Below are positions 34,234 through 49,735 of a stretch of DNA of 64,000 nt, one piece after another (the stretch's first letter is position 1; every line of letters starts with the position of its first letter). The notes under the pieces are model-generated. The model saw only the letters and a list, made by a program, of their open reading frames with translations, was not told the DNA's origin and did no database searches. The stretch is taken from the NCBI GenBank assembly GCA_003971905.1, contig RSEE01000135.1, forward strand, positions 17,501-81,500, read 5' to 3'. A program made the position numbers and the translations under genes. This DNA comes from Moniliella sp. 'wahieum' (taxonomy: Eukaryota > Basidiomycota > Moniliellomycetes > Moniliellales > Moniliellaceae).

Positions 34234-35816
34234 TCATCCGCGGTTCATCGTGTTGCCCTCGCCCTTACGGTGCACTTCGCGGAAGGTATCCCACGCCACA
34301 GTCTCTCTGCGCGCCTCGTCCTGCGCCTCCTCGGCCTCACGCGACCCATCCATCTCCGCCCGCACGGCCCTCTGCTCGCGCGGCGTCAACTCAGCCATCT
34401 GCGCCGGCCCACCACCGCTAATCACATTGCCCCTTCGCTGCTCTTCCGCGAGGTACTCGTCAATCGTCATGCTGGGCAGCCGGTGCGACGGACGAAACAC
34501 GTTTTCCGCCAGACGCTGCCGCGCACTCACATCCACACGGCTTCCCCCCGCCTGTCCCTGCCCAACAGATGGGCCGGACGTGGCGGATGCGGATGCGCCC
34601 CCGCGCGGCAGGGACAACGATGTAGATGTCAATGTGAATGGGCGTAGCGGCTTGCCCTCGTGGTCGAGCAACGGGCCCGACGAGGCAGTGAGCGAGCGGT
34701 CCAGACGCCACTCGTTGTCCCCATTACGGTTGCGGTCGGGACCGCCCTGCTCGCCGGGGTGAGCGGGCATTTGACCTGGGGTTCCTGGTGGTGGCAGCGG
34801 GTGGGCAGGCAAGGACCGGAGTAAGCTCAGTTCCTGCGTGGCCGCATCCACTTCGCTCGCACATCGAATCGCATGGAGCGTGAGTAACATTAGCACGTAT
34901 GTCCGGATCGTGCTCGGTACCCCGTCGGAACTGGATGTGGAAGGTCCCTCGTCCTCGTCTTCGTCTTCATCTTCCTCATCTTCCTCCTCATGCTGTTCTT
35001 CCCCGTCATCGCTATCCTTCTCGTCCTCCTCATCGTCATGCGCATCGGCACCGACCCGAGCGCGGGAAGACTGTGTGCGAACCGACCCCCCACCGCGAGC
35101 TACGGCCGCACGGGGCACCAAGAAAAACGCATCGAACAGCACGTCGGAGGGGGGGTTGACATGGCGACCGCGGTAACGCGGGGACGCATCGGCGCGCGTG
35201 CGAAACGTCTCGAGTGCCGTGCGCAGCGCACGCTCCGTTTGGAACAGAGCGATTTTGCGGTGTCGTCGTTGTGCGGCTGAGAGCAGTTCCGTACTCCCTC
35301 CCTCGGCGGTTGGCTTACGGTGCTCACTCTCGGGCTCACCCTGGGGGTGGTCGTCGTCAGAGGAAGGGAGGAAGGGGGAAAGCAAAGTCCGCGTGGAGGC
35401 GGGGAGCAGACGCAGCCGGTCGATCGAGCGGAAAAAGCGCGTGGCAGAGAGCGTAGCAGAGGTCAGGTGGTGGTGGCGCGCAGCATGGTCCAGGCCTGGG
35501 GGAAGCGCGTATGGGCCAAGCACAACAGCGAAGGCAGGAACAGACTCCGCAAAGACGCTGTGGATACTTCTCGCAACGTATCGGAGGAAGAGACGAGCGA
35601 GGCTGCGATGCGCGCTGCTCGGCGAGAGTGAGGAGCGCCAGCAGCTGCTCGGCAGCGGCCAGCGTGGGGGGTGGTGGTGGTGGGTGTGGTGTTGCTGGTG
35701 GTGGTGTTGCTGGTGGTACTACTAGGGAAAGGCGCGGCAGACTGGCGGAAGCACTGGGCGAGCAGCGCGCCAAAGCCGAGCGAGGCCGCCTGGGTTGCGT
35801 CGAGCGTGTCGGGCAT
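34234..35816 (-). CDS. TAP42: TAP42/alpha4 (IGBP1) PP2A-associated protein, frameshifted in the N-terminal half
   Basis: TAP42 binds the catalytic subunits of PP2A-type phosphatases and acts in TOR signalling. The C-terminal signature is clear: GKPLRPFTLTS, then ENVFRPSHRLPSMTIDEYLA followed by EEQRRGNVISGGG. The N-terminal all-helical domain starts at 35816 (MPDTLDATQAASLGFGALLA) and continues in other frames with LAAAEQLLALLTLAE, STASLRSLFLPSLLCLAHTR and ATRFFRSIDRLRLL. At least three one-base shifts are needed between about 35700 and 35500, several next to CCA tracts. An acidic run of Asp/Glu (about 34930-35030) and a Ser run precede the C-terminal box. The stop is at 34234. Full length is about 520 residues, longer than the yeast protein because of the acidic insert. 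Confidence 0.8.
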
Positions 35817-35989
35817 AATCAGAATCAGAATCAGAATGGCGGCGAGCAGAAGGCAGAACTAAATCCACTTACTCCTCGATACGGCCACTCCCTCCACGTC
35901 ACCACGCCCCCCGGCGGAACACACGCGCCCCCGGGCGGAATGGGGCGCAGGGCAGCGTGGTTGGCTAGCTACCACCACCACCTCCTTAA

Positions 35990-36835
<846 letters not shown>

Positions 36836-36912
36836 TGAACGCGTGGGAGACAGAGAGAGCCAGAGAGAGAAAAGAGAATATATACATACACCCGTGACAG
36901 GCAAACCATCAA

Positions 36913-38305
36913 CTAGGCGTACCGGTGGGGCAGTGGGACGAAATGGTCGAGCTCGTGCGAACTGGGGTACGTGCCGATCAACTCTTCGTAAAACCGGCGC
37001 AACTCGCGCGCACAGGCTGGACCATAAATTCGTGCAGGCCCATCTCGTCGTTGATCGTCAAAAAGGTCAAGTTGGCCTCGAGGGCACGGAGGACGGTGCC
37101 GCGGGTCCGCGTGTTGGCCACGGGGTCCGACCGCCACTTGGCCAGCAGGGCAAATGACGCCCCTTCGTCTGGTGGCATGACCCAGTGCGACTGGTTGCAG
37201 CATGCCTGTGACTCGGCCATGGTTACGCCATGGAACAGGAACGGTGTCACGCCGTCTTGCGCATTCCGGTTCTTGTGGTGCCGCGTGCGCGCGAGAAGTG
37301 GCCCAAACGCCGTATGCACCTGGTTCATCAGCGTGCGCGTATACACAAACGGTGCGTGCTTGACAAAGTGCACGTCGGGGGGCCCACCAGGCAGGTCACG
37401 GTAGCGCTCCTGCACGGCGCGCACCGAGGTGTACACGGACTTTTGCCAGAGCGTGTAGAGCATGGAGCGATCGAATTGCCCCTTGGAGGGTGGACCGACT
37501 TGGGCTCGATGAACAACTTGATCCCGCGGTCGCGGGTGAAGAACGTGCTGGGATGAACGGGCCGGACAAAGAGGTAATCGTCATTGATGTGGATGTAGTG
37601 TTCGGTCAGGCCGGGGATACGGTCCAGCACCTGCTCAATCACATTCGAGTTGAACGTCGGCTGGTCCTCTTCGGGCACGAGGCGGTTCTGGTCAATCCAC
37701 TCCATGCGTCCGCCCGTGGAAGTCAAGTTGGCCCAGCTGGGCGGCGAGGGCGACACGACGTAGATCCTTCCGCGGTGCCACGGCATCAACCTCTCCACGG
37801 AGCGGAGAGAAAATCGCATATCCTCATTATCGCGATCACGATTACCGCCAACGCGGGAGCCATAGTCTTTGCGCAGCTTGCGGTTCTCACGTCCGAGCCA
37901 TTGACCCACGTGTAGACGAGCGCCACGTCGGCGGCCCAGCGCCACTCGGGCTCGAGTGCCTCGTAGGGCACACCGGGGGTGGCGGTGGCCAGGCCCCAGC
38001 GTGGCGGGGCCGGCGGTGGAGGGGCGGCGGCGGCGGGGCGACATGGCGTCCTGGGCCCACTGCGGGGCCCAGGCAGGCGGCGGGCGGCGGGTGTGGCGGA
38101 CAAGCAGGCCGAGCGCGAGGAGCGCGCAGCTGGTGGCGGCGGCGAGGAGCGCGAGGCGGCGCAGCCACCGGAGGGAGAGCGAGAAGGACGAGCGCGGGGC
38201 GTGGCGGCGGTGGAGGGAAGCGGAGGTAGAAGAGGCGCCCATGGGCAGCAGCGCGTACGCCGTGTCGTCGGCGGCAGGCCGGGGGATGCGCAGCGCAAAG
38301 CGCAT
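36913..38305 (-). CDS. Stealth-family sugar-phosphate transferase (GNPTAB/capsule-type)
   Basis: Start 38305. It is a type II membrane protein with one anchor near residues 45-70 (RRLALLAAATSCALLALGLL). All four Stealth conserved regions are recognisable. CR1 is LVYTWVNGSD near 37915. CR2 is DNEDMRFSLRSVERLMPWHR, FNSNVIEQVLDRIPGL and HYIHINDDYLFVRPV, near 37825-37560. CR3 is HFVKHAPFVYTRTLM near 37350. CR4 is FLTINDEMG near 37055. Members transfer hexose-1-phosphate groups in bacterial capsules and GlcNAc-1-phosphate onto lysosomal glycans in animals; a Golgi glycan role is likely here. Frame changes are needed near 38090, 37900, 37480 and 36990. The stop is at 36913. Confidence 0.85.
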
Positions 38306-38505
38306 GGCTGGAGGAGGACTAGGGGGGGCTATAGGAATCAGTAGCCAGGTGGTTATACCCCCATCACGTGCATCACGTGCTGTTACCTCAGCATGTCAGC
38401 CTAGATGACCCCCCGCTGAGTAAGCAGGCTGGGCGTGTGGGGGTGGCGTTGGTGGGAATCTAATAATAATACACCCCCACACTCGCATTCACATCCATCC
38501 CACCA

Positions 38506-41500
38506 ATGCCACCGCCACCACCACCACCACCACCCGCATTCATCCCCACCATCAGCAACAACAACACATCAGCACCACCACCACCACCCACCACTCCCCC
38601 CCCCGACGATCAAAACCCCCACCACACCGTCGCCGACGAGATCGTCGAGGTGCTCGGCGCCAAAAGGAGCGCAAGCGCAAGCGCGCCCACTACAGCTGCG
38701 CCGAGTGCCACCGCCGCAAACGCAAGTGCGACCGCCAGGTGCCGTGCAGCGCCTGCATCCAGCACGGCTCTGCGCCGCCTGCCGCCCCTTTGAGCAGGGC
38801 GACCAGCACGGCGACATCAAGGACCGCGTCCTCCGCCTCGAGGACATTGTCGAGGGCCTCGCCCTGGCCCAGACCACCCTCGCACGCGGCCTCGCCGACG
38901 CCAAGGGCCTCCTCGCCGCCGGCGCCTCGGGCAAGCATGTGCTTGCTAGTCTGGTGGTCTGGCACAGATTGCCTTGCCTGCTGCCGCTGCGTCGGCCTCT
39001 GCCGACGACGACGACGACGACAACGACGACGGCACGGACAATGACAATGACAAGGATAACGCCGCACCCTCCGCCAAACGCGCCCGCCCTCCCGACCGCA
39101 CCGACCCCGATGCGCACGAGCTGGAATCGAGCGGCGGACGCTCGACGGCCAGTTTGCCAACGACGGCGATTCGTGGTTGGCGCACTGGCCTTGCCCTCGG
39201 TCAGCCGCGTGATCGAGACGGAGATTCGGGGGAACGACTGGAGCTGGGCGCGCATGCCGCGGTACCCGGCCTCGCACAAACTCAATCGGCTCATCTACGA
39301 AGGTGGAGCGCCAGCTGACATTTTGTCCCAGCTCATGGCGGGCTTGCCTCCGCGCGCCCAGACCGACCAGCTACTCCACCTCTACTTTCGCGATATCAAC
39401 TGGACCGTTTGCCGATCCAGGAATCCGACTTTCGCGCGTCGTACGAAGAGTTGATGGCGTTTCGTTGGGGCGACGCGGAAGAACGCTTAGGCGACGATGG
39501 CGCTCGTCACTTGCCTTTCCTCTCGCTCTTGTATGCCATCTTGGCCATTGCCAAGCAGGCCACGCCCGAAGCCACCGAGCCGTCGAGTCGGCCGCACGCG
39601 GCGCTACGCGCTTCTACCACCTCTGCCGGAAATGTACCTTGGTCGCGTCGGTGATCCGGGTGGACCATGTCGACCTCGTCCTGACCCACTCTTCACTGCG
39701 CGCTTCTTGACGGTGCAGCGCAAGTCGGCCGAAGCCTGGTCGCAGCTCGGCACGACCATTCGCGCCGCACAAGCGATCGGACTGCACCGCGACGGCTCCA
39801 AGCTAGCATGGACGCCGTCACGACCGAGCGTCGTCGACGTATTTGGGCATTGATCTTTTGGATGGACAAGACCACGTCGATTCTCCTTGGTCGGCCTCAG
39901 GCGATCCAGGAAATGCACTGCGATACCCTCCCTCCGTCCGATATGGACCTGGACACGTTACCGCGCTACACGCACCCGCTCCCACCTACCCCACCTTGCG
40001 CCGACCCTGACAACCCCCGGCGTGATGGCCTATATCGCAATCCGCGACCAGCTCGCCAAGTTGACCGGACGCATCGTTGAGCATTTCCAAAACTTGTCCA
40101 GCCCGCGCAAGTACTCGGACTGCCTCGACTTGGACCGCGACTTGGAACGCTTCATCCAGCACCTCGCCCCGCCGTACCGCTGCGAAGCAGCTGGCGGACA
40201 AGATCGTCGTTTCGATGCGGTTTGTCCTTGGTTGCCCTTGCATCGATGTACGTCTCCTGTCCCTTCCATTTGTCCTCTTTTTTTTCTTTTCTCCTTTGTT
40301 GTTTCTTGCTTCCCTCAGCAGCACACTCAGGGGGGGAGTGTGTGTGTAGTGGGAGACTAACCCGCTCGTGCTTTGCTTGCGCTTTGCCTGTACAGACTTG
40401 CTCAACATCGAGTACCATTAGTGCGCGCATTGCGCTGCACCGACCGTACGTGTTACGCAACAGTGAAAGTACGCGCAATCCCGCACCGCCGCCTTCCAGT
40501 CCGCCAAGATGGACCAACGGATTCGGAGCGAATACCAACGTGACGTATCGTGGCCTGCGGACCGAGCACGTAAAGTCCACATGGGCGGACTGTACCGCTA
40601 TTCAACGCAACCATGATGATGGGTGTTGCCCTCTGCTCGATCCGAATTCAGAAGAAGCTCCGGAATACGGCATCGCCTAGACCAGTTCATCGAACAACAT
40701 CGCCAATCCGAGTACCCCGACTTGTGCTCCAAACGCGAAGTACGTATCATCCAACTCTTTCGCACAAAAGCTCGTGACCCCTACTTGGCGCGCAGCTACT
40801 GTCCCCCTCCCGGGATACCGGAACCACCGGTACAGACCGGTACAGGAACCGGATCAGGAACCGGCACAGGTACCCCAGGCACCAAACTTCGTCCACCCCA
40901 AGCCGCTTCGACCGAACACGCTTCATCCCCCACGCTCCCCACGACCACGGCAGCTCCCGCACCCACAGCCGCACCTGCTACCTCGTCGTGCACGCAGTGC
41001 GTCCCGTTCCGCCCACTCGTCTGCGCTCCACCAGTGCGACGGGCGGGTCTGGTGGCCCTGGCCCGTCTGGTGCGACGGGCGAGGAAGATCCAGGCGCTGC
41101 AGCCACGCCCACGCAGCGGGTGGGGCTTTCAGGCACCCCCGAGAATGGCAGTACGACCAGCAGCCATGATGCCAGAGCGGACGTGGCGCAAAGTATCTTT
41201 GATCAGTTACGCGGGACGGAGAACTTGGCTTGTACCGTCCCCGCCCCTGTACGGCATGGGTATGGGTATGGGGATGGGGATGGGGATGGGGATGGGTATG
41301 GGTGCGGGTGTGGGGGGGACGGGTACGGTGGGGTGTGGGTGCCCATGAGGACGGGGATGGCGTAGCACCTGTCCCAGCTGAGGGAGGTGTGGGCGCCATG
41401 GGCGGTATGGGCGCGGGATGACCGACGTACATGACCCTGGACTCGATGGGCGACGGGCTGGAAGATTTGTTTTTGGATTTGTGGAATGCCGGAGCAGGAG

Positions 41501-42197
41501 GTGGGACGGTGGGAGGCACGTTCCCTTCGTCCTCCTTATCTGCTGCTGCTACTGCTACTGCTGCTGCTGGTGGTGTTACTGGTGGTGGTGGTGGAGGTGG
41601 TGGTGGAGGTGGTGTGGAGGTGGTCCTGGTGCACCCGCGGGGGAGAATGAGAGTGAGAATGAGAATGAGAAGGTTCCCCTCCGTTCCCCGTCTGTCAACG
41701 CCATCTTCCCCCCGCTTGCCAACCCTTCTCCGGCGACAGCTCGCCTGGGCAGTCAGCGCCTTCTACTACTACTACTACTACTACTGCTACTACTGGTAGT
41801 GGTGGTGGACGTCCGCCTCGACTGTGCCTGCCAAGCCCGACCCGCACTCCGCATCAGCGTCCAGGTCAGGATCCGGGGTTGGACCAGGCGGTGGATCGGC
41901 ACCTGGCTGTACCCTTCCCTGTCGAGCGACAGTAGCAGCACCGATGCCGCTTTGGTTCCGTGGTGTGGTCTGATTGATGCGATTCAGTCCGTGTCCAACC
42001 CGGCGTCGTCTGCGGCCGCCGCCGCGACGGCACCGACACTGGGGCACCGACACCAGGAGGGGCACCCGGACCGAGCGGCGGCAAGAAGGCCAAGCGCAGC
42101 ATGCTCACCCCCACACCACCAACCGCACCACTCGCAATGGCCACAGCCACAGCGGCAATGGCACCAAAAGGCCGTCGTTGTGAGATGTGAGGCCTGA
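38506..42197 (+). CDS. Zn2Cys6 transcription factor 2 with fungal-specific domain, many frame breaks
   Basis: Start 38506 opens a Pro/Asn-rich stretch ending in VADEIVEVLGAK. The next frame carries YSCAECHRRKRKCDRQVPCS and ACIQHGS (near 38690-38770), a Zn2Cys6 cluster with KRKR-rich flanks, followed by a coiled-coil-like DIKDRVLRLEDIVEGLALA. The fungal_trans regulatory domain follows in pieces: SHKLNRLIYEGGAP near 39280, LHLYFRDINW near 39385, PFLSLLYAILAIAKQA near 39520, TVQRKSAEAWSQLGTTIRAA near 39720 with GLHRDGSK, and RRRRIWALIFWMDKTTSILL near 39830. DLDRDLERFIQHLAPPYR is near 40140. The tail to about 42197 is low-complexity (Gly, Met-Gly and Ser runs, with LEDLFLDLWNAG near 41450). Some breaks may be introns. 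The end is uncertain. Confidence 0.65.
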
Positions 42198-42568
42198 GGG
42201 CTGGTTTTCATCATTCTTTTCTTGGTATCTTCATAGCGCGCGGCTTAGGTCTCTCTGTGTATGTCTCTCTTGCTCGCTTGCTCGAATGATATCCTCTGCC
42301 TAGTGCGTTGAAGCGAAGCGAGCCGCCAGACGAGTCACTAGTCGCCATCAGATCTCAGCGAACAATGCGGGGTGCAAAAGACAAACGAACAAAAAGAAAA
42401 AAGAAATGTCCGCCAAGAAAAAAGGAAAAAAAAAGTCCGCGTGTGCTATCAGTGGGGGTGCTCGATCGAGGGACGGAGTTTAGAGTGGATGGCCTGTGCG
42501 GGCGAACACCCCAAGTCTTCTCCTTTCCCCCCTCCGTCTGTGGATTGGGCTGACTTGGTTGCCTGGGA
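42198..42568. other. Intergenic upstream of ARG5,6
   Basis: Contains AGTCACTAGTC near 42334 and an A-rich tract at 42380-42435. No uORF or known operator is assigned. Confidence 0.4.
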
Positions 42569-45445
<2,877 letters not shown>

Positions 45446-45499
45446 CTCGTGCTTGCTTCGCGCCGCCCCAGATCCGGATCCAGATCGAAATGGAGATGA

Positions 45500-45590
45500 A
45501 GACCCAAGTGACGATCAAGATGGAGATGGAGATGGAGATGGAGATCGAAGTGGAAATGGAGATGGAGATGGAGATAATGAGGGTGATTGA
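45500..45590 (+). repeat. GAGATG hexamer microsatellite
   Basis: Consecutive GGAGAT/GGAAAT units begin just after the ARG5,6 stop and mark the start of the repeat-rich island. Confidence 0.8.
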
Positions 45591-48062
45591 ATAATGAGGT
45601 CGCGACGGAGGATCACCGTAACGTACCGATCGATAGGAGCCGATGGAGCGCTTCCGTTTAGCACGAGGGACACTCCGTTCTGATAGTCGTTTCCCGCACC
45701 CCACCAACCACAGGACGAGACTGGACCTACCAGCAGCTCTGAAGTGCCTTCTGGACGGTGCCAGACAGACGGCCTTCAAGCTTCGCGTTTATTAGACGAG
45801 GAAAACTGTACTATCTATGCCAATCGGCATTCGACAGTAATAGAGGACACCTAGTACTGAGGTCCGGTCTCACTTCTCCCTCGTCCCAGCCTACCTGAGT
45901 GGATGCCTATCCATCCGTTGGTCCTTCGCTCCTTAATGATCGCCTGCAAGCTACACCCCTACGTGGTCCCTCCACTTGAGAGCCCACGACGCACGTGCGG
46001 CACCCGCCCGCCGCAGAGGGAAAACGTGTCCCGTCATGGTGCTCTTTTATTCAGGGGGGACACCTTCGACCTCCCATCCTACGAGCCATACTAGTCTTGA
46101 GTTGGATGAGGTGCGTCGTGTGCCTGATTCACGCAAACGGCCCACGACATGGTGCGGAGGACCGGTCTACCGTCCAAAATGTACATGTTGGCGCGATTGA
46201 TGGCTAGTCAGAAGGTGGTAGTGGTACTGTGCAGATGGATCGGTCTGGTCGTCCAATCAGGCTGAAGCTTTGTGGCCAGAAGAGTCTGACACGGAGGTTG
46301 CGTGGGGAGGCGGACCGTCGGATGTGTGAGAAAGGGTGAAGGTAGGATGGGTCCGAAGAGGATTGAGTCAAAGCAGAAACTTAGTAACTGAGGGGATCGC
46401 CACTGAAAGGTGGATTTGGAAGAGAATAAGATTAGTGAGCGGGGTTTGGCTATGCCATGTGGGACGATCCCAATTGGGGGATCAAGAACCAACCCACTGC
46501 TGGCATTGAGTTCGAAAGGGAAATCAGCAGGGAGAATGGTAGAAAGATGGCGGTATCGAGAGGTCAGATCAGATCTCACAGATCTCATTTTGCAGCGCTC
46601 AGAGACGGAAAGATCGAGATGAGAAAACGATTCAGACGATGCGGAGGTACTTGAGAGTGGATGAGATCTGAGAATCCAACAGGACGTCGAGGGGAAGAAG
46701 AAAGAAGAAACGAGGTGAAAAGAATGCCAAAAAGTGGCTTGTGAGGGCTCAAATTATTGGTTGGCCCCTGGGACAGCAGCAAAGAAGGGATCTGTGCAGG
46801 GGTGCGCGAGTATAATGCATCTACAGGAAGTCAGGCCCCTTCCTCACGCGTCATGGGGAGAACTTGGGCCAGGGGACCGTTTGACGTGTGCACAACTGCA
46901 TCTTTCCCCTATTCTTCTCGTGAGGCCAATAGGGGTCATAAAATATGGTCTTCCTATCTCTCATCCATCCTTGGTTCCCGACCGCTTGGTCGGGAGTGTC
47001 GTTTGCAATGTATGGGCCGTATGAGTCGTGAACGCGTGAACCGTCGTCGGAGGAGCGGATGGACACAGGGAAACTGGCTGTAGGGTCGCAAAACACGGCG
47101 TACCTGAACCGATGGCGGGACCGACAACACGCAACACTTGGCGAAGGACCCCTCAGTCTAGCTGAGATCCCTAAGTGCATTATCTCATTTGTGTTATGTC
47201 ACTTGGCCCATGCCCCCTGTCGGTCCTTTCCTCTTCTCACATCTCAGATCTCACATGGGCTACGGTCGTACATATGGACCGTAGACTGCAAGCCCAAAGC
47301 TTTCTCAGTTCTTCGTGCACATTCATTCTTCGCTCATTTGTGGGATCGATTCACATAGGATAGTACTAGGGGTACACAGTGTATACCGCGGTCTTTTCCC
47401 TGCGACACGACAAACCAATTTATCGATACATTGTTTATCAGTCTAGCCTAGTCCATTTTGTGGGTGGGCGAGTACGGAGGGAAGCACGTCAATCTCGTTC
47501 CACGTGCCTTCCCTGAGAAATGATTAATCGATTAATGAAGGGGAAGGATGGTATAGTGTTGTGGCGCCCACAATCGACTGGGGTGTACGCTCTTCTGGTA
47601 TCCGAGAGCCAGGCGAGCGGGTCCCCCTCTCTTCCCTCCTTGGTTTTTTAATGCCTCAGCTGACCATCGCGGTGAGATGGGCCGATTGTGAGAGTAGAGG
47701 TGGGAGTGACTAGTGACTAGTGACCAGGGATATAGCAAACTCAGCCCTGAGCCTCAGGCCTCAGGACTCTGGGATCGCATAGATCTTCGATCTTATCGGC
47801 CTTATCCCTCCAAAAGCGTCAAGGTTCAAGCTGTTCAAGCCATAGTAACCGGTACCGAGCAAAAAGCCTGTAATCGATCCAAGGCACCAATTTAGGCTTG
47901 CAAGGGCCAATGTTAGGCCAGTCAAGCAATAGTCAAGCTTCTGCATGGGATGGAGCCCCACAGGGAATCTCAGCGGCTGAGCGGATGAGCGTCAACGAGT
48001 ACTGAGTGGATGAGCTGATCTGACATTCCGAGCGCCCAAAGCTCTGTCTCGGTCTTCTTCGT

Positions 48063-48098
48063 AATCGATAACCGATAATCGATAATCGATAATCGATA
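48063..48098 (+). repeat. ATAATCGAT short tandem array
   Basis: About four copies of an 8-9 bp unit built on ATCGAT, each a palindrome in itself. Confidence 0.8.
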
Positions 48099-49278
48099 CT
48101 CACTCGGAAAAAGAGAAAAAAAGCCGACACTGCAAAAGCGTATTTCCCAGGACGTACCTCGGCCTAGCTCGGGTTGGACAAGGACTCATACTCAAGTTTC
48201 AAGCTCAAAGGCTCAGTACTCAGTGCTGTTGAGGCTCAGCGCTGAGGCTCAGCGCTCACGCGCTCACAACTCAAGCTCAAAGATCATGGATTAATCGGCC
48301 ATCGATCTCAAAATCCAGAGGCGGACGTGTCGATGCGAAGAGGGCCCGTCGGGCATGTCATCGATGCTGAGCGCAGCTGAGCGCTCCGTGATGGTCTTGT
48401 TGATCCCCGGAGTGCATGACCAGGACCGTTGGCACGGTAGCGCTTAGCGTTACCGGAGGGGCGACCAGCTAAGCACTATGGCACTAGCGCAAAAGTGCTG
48501 AGGCCCCCAGAGCTCCAAGGGTCCCAGCTCCAAGCAAGCTCCAAAACCTTGAAGCTTCAAGCTTGAAGGTTCAAATTCAAACGCTTCTCGGAGCTTGAGA
48601 CTAAGGTCCGAGACGCCGTGATGGATGAGATGGATGATCCGAAGGAGGGGGGTATATATAGAGGGTACTGACAGGTTTTGTACGTAGATGCCACAAGAGG
48701 GCTGCTTTCACGCGTCACGCGCATGCCCATCTGAGATCTGGCTCCAGCCGAGCGTCTGAGCGTCTGAGCGCCTGTGTGGCTGAGGCTGGGTATACCACGG
48801 AGGTACGTACGGTTGAAGGTTGGACGTTGGAGCACCAAAGGTCAAACCGTCCTCCATGCCGCCGGGACGAGAAAAACAAAAAAGGGAATTCAAGTTGAAC
48901 GTTACAACAGAGTGTAGGAGCATCCGCACCGGAATCCACACTTGAGATGCTTGTGAAGCCATATATATGGCTTGAAGCTATAGCAGCTTGTTGCTCGTTG
49001 GTTGCTTGGACCTTGGCCAATGCTAATGCACTAGAAGAATGGGCGAGCCTATCATCATCCACATCATTGTGAAAATGTCTCTGTGCGTGTGTGGCATGCG
49101 CGATGCACAGATGTGTGGTACGTGAAGCTTTTTAACTTCATCGAGACGCTATTATACAAAAGAAGTCAAAAGCTTTTATTGAGCGGCCGGGCAAACGGGC
49201 CAGGCATGCCACAGTGAGAAGTGAGATTTGAGCCTGAACTCAGAGCTTACCATATAATGTCACTGTGACATATATGCA

Positions 49279-49312
49279 GTAGACGTTAGACGTTAGACCT
49301 TAGACGTTAGCT
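49279..49312 (+). repeat. TTAGACG tandem array
   Basis: Four imperfect copies of GTTAGAC(G/C) in tandem. It resembles no telomere repeat known to me. Confidence 0.75.
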
Positions 49313-49675
49313 TAGCACCTCTGTCTTGCCTATTCACACTCACGGGTCACTCGGTGGAGAGGAAGCGGTGCGCAGCTGCTCTTCCCGCCGCGTTTTGCCA
49401 GTGCTACCGGGAGCAAAGGGGAGCACCGCCCAAGGTACACAGCAGAACAACAATGGGTATACCTATAGCAATTGACTCGATAGATAGCCGAGGGTCACTA
49501 CTACGTCATTACGAGAGTCACTTTTCTAGTCATCTAGTCATAGCATCCTAGACGGCAAGGGGATGAAAATTTGGGCACAGGACGTGTACCAGCGTGGAAG
49601 GTGTACGGTGCACGTCCTCTCACCAACCTGAAGAGAGGTGGGCACAGACCTGGTTGGCAACACAACCTTCCTCTC

Positions 49676-49735
49676 CAACGTCCAACGTCCAACGTCCAAC
49701 GTCCAACGTCCAACCTCCGAAGTCCAACGTCCAAC
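49676..49735 (+). repeat. CCAACGT tandem array
   Basis: Four direct copies of CCAACGT, followed by CCAACCTCCGAAGT variants and further copies. Unit length is 7-8 bp. Confidence 0.8.

Noticed and set aside
49676-49735. CRISPR-like array
   Set aside because: The repeats are 7-8 bp head-to-tail units without spacers, in a eukaryotic genome; this is a minisatellite.
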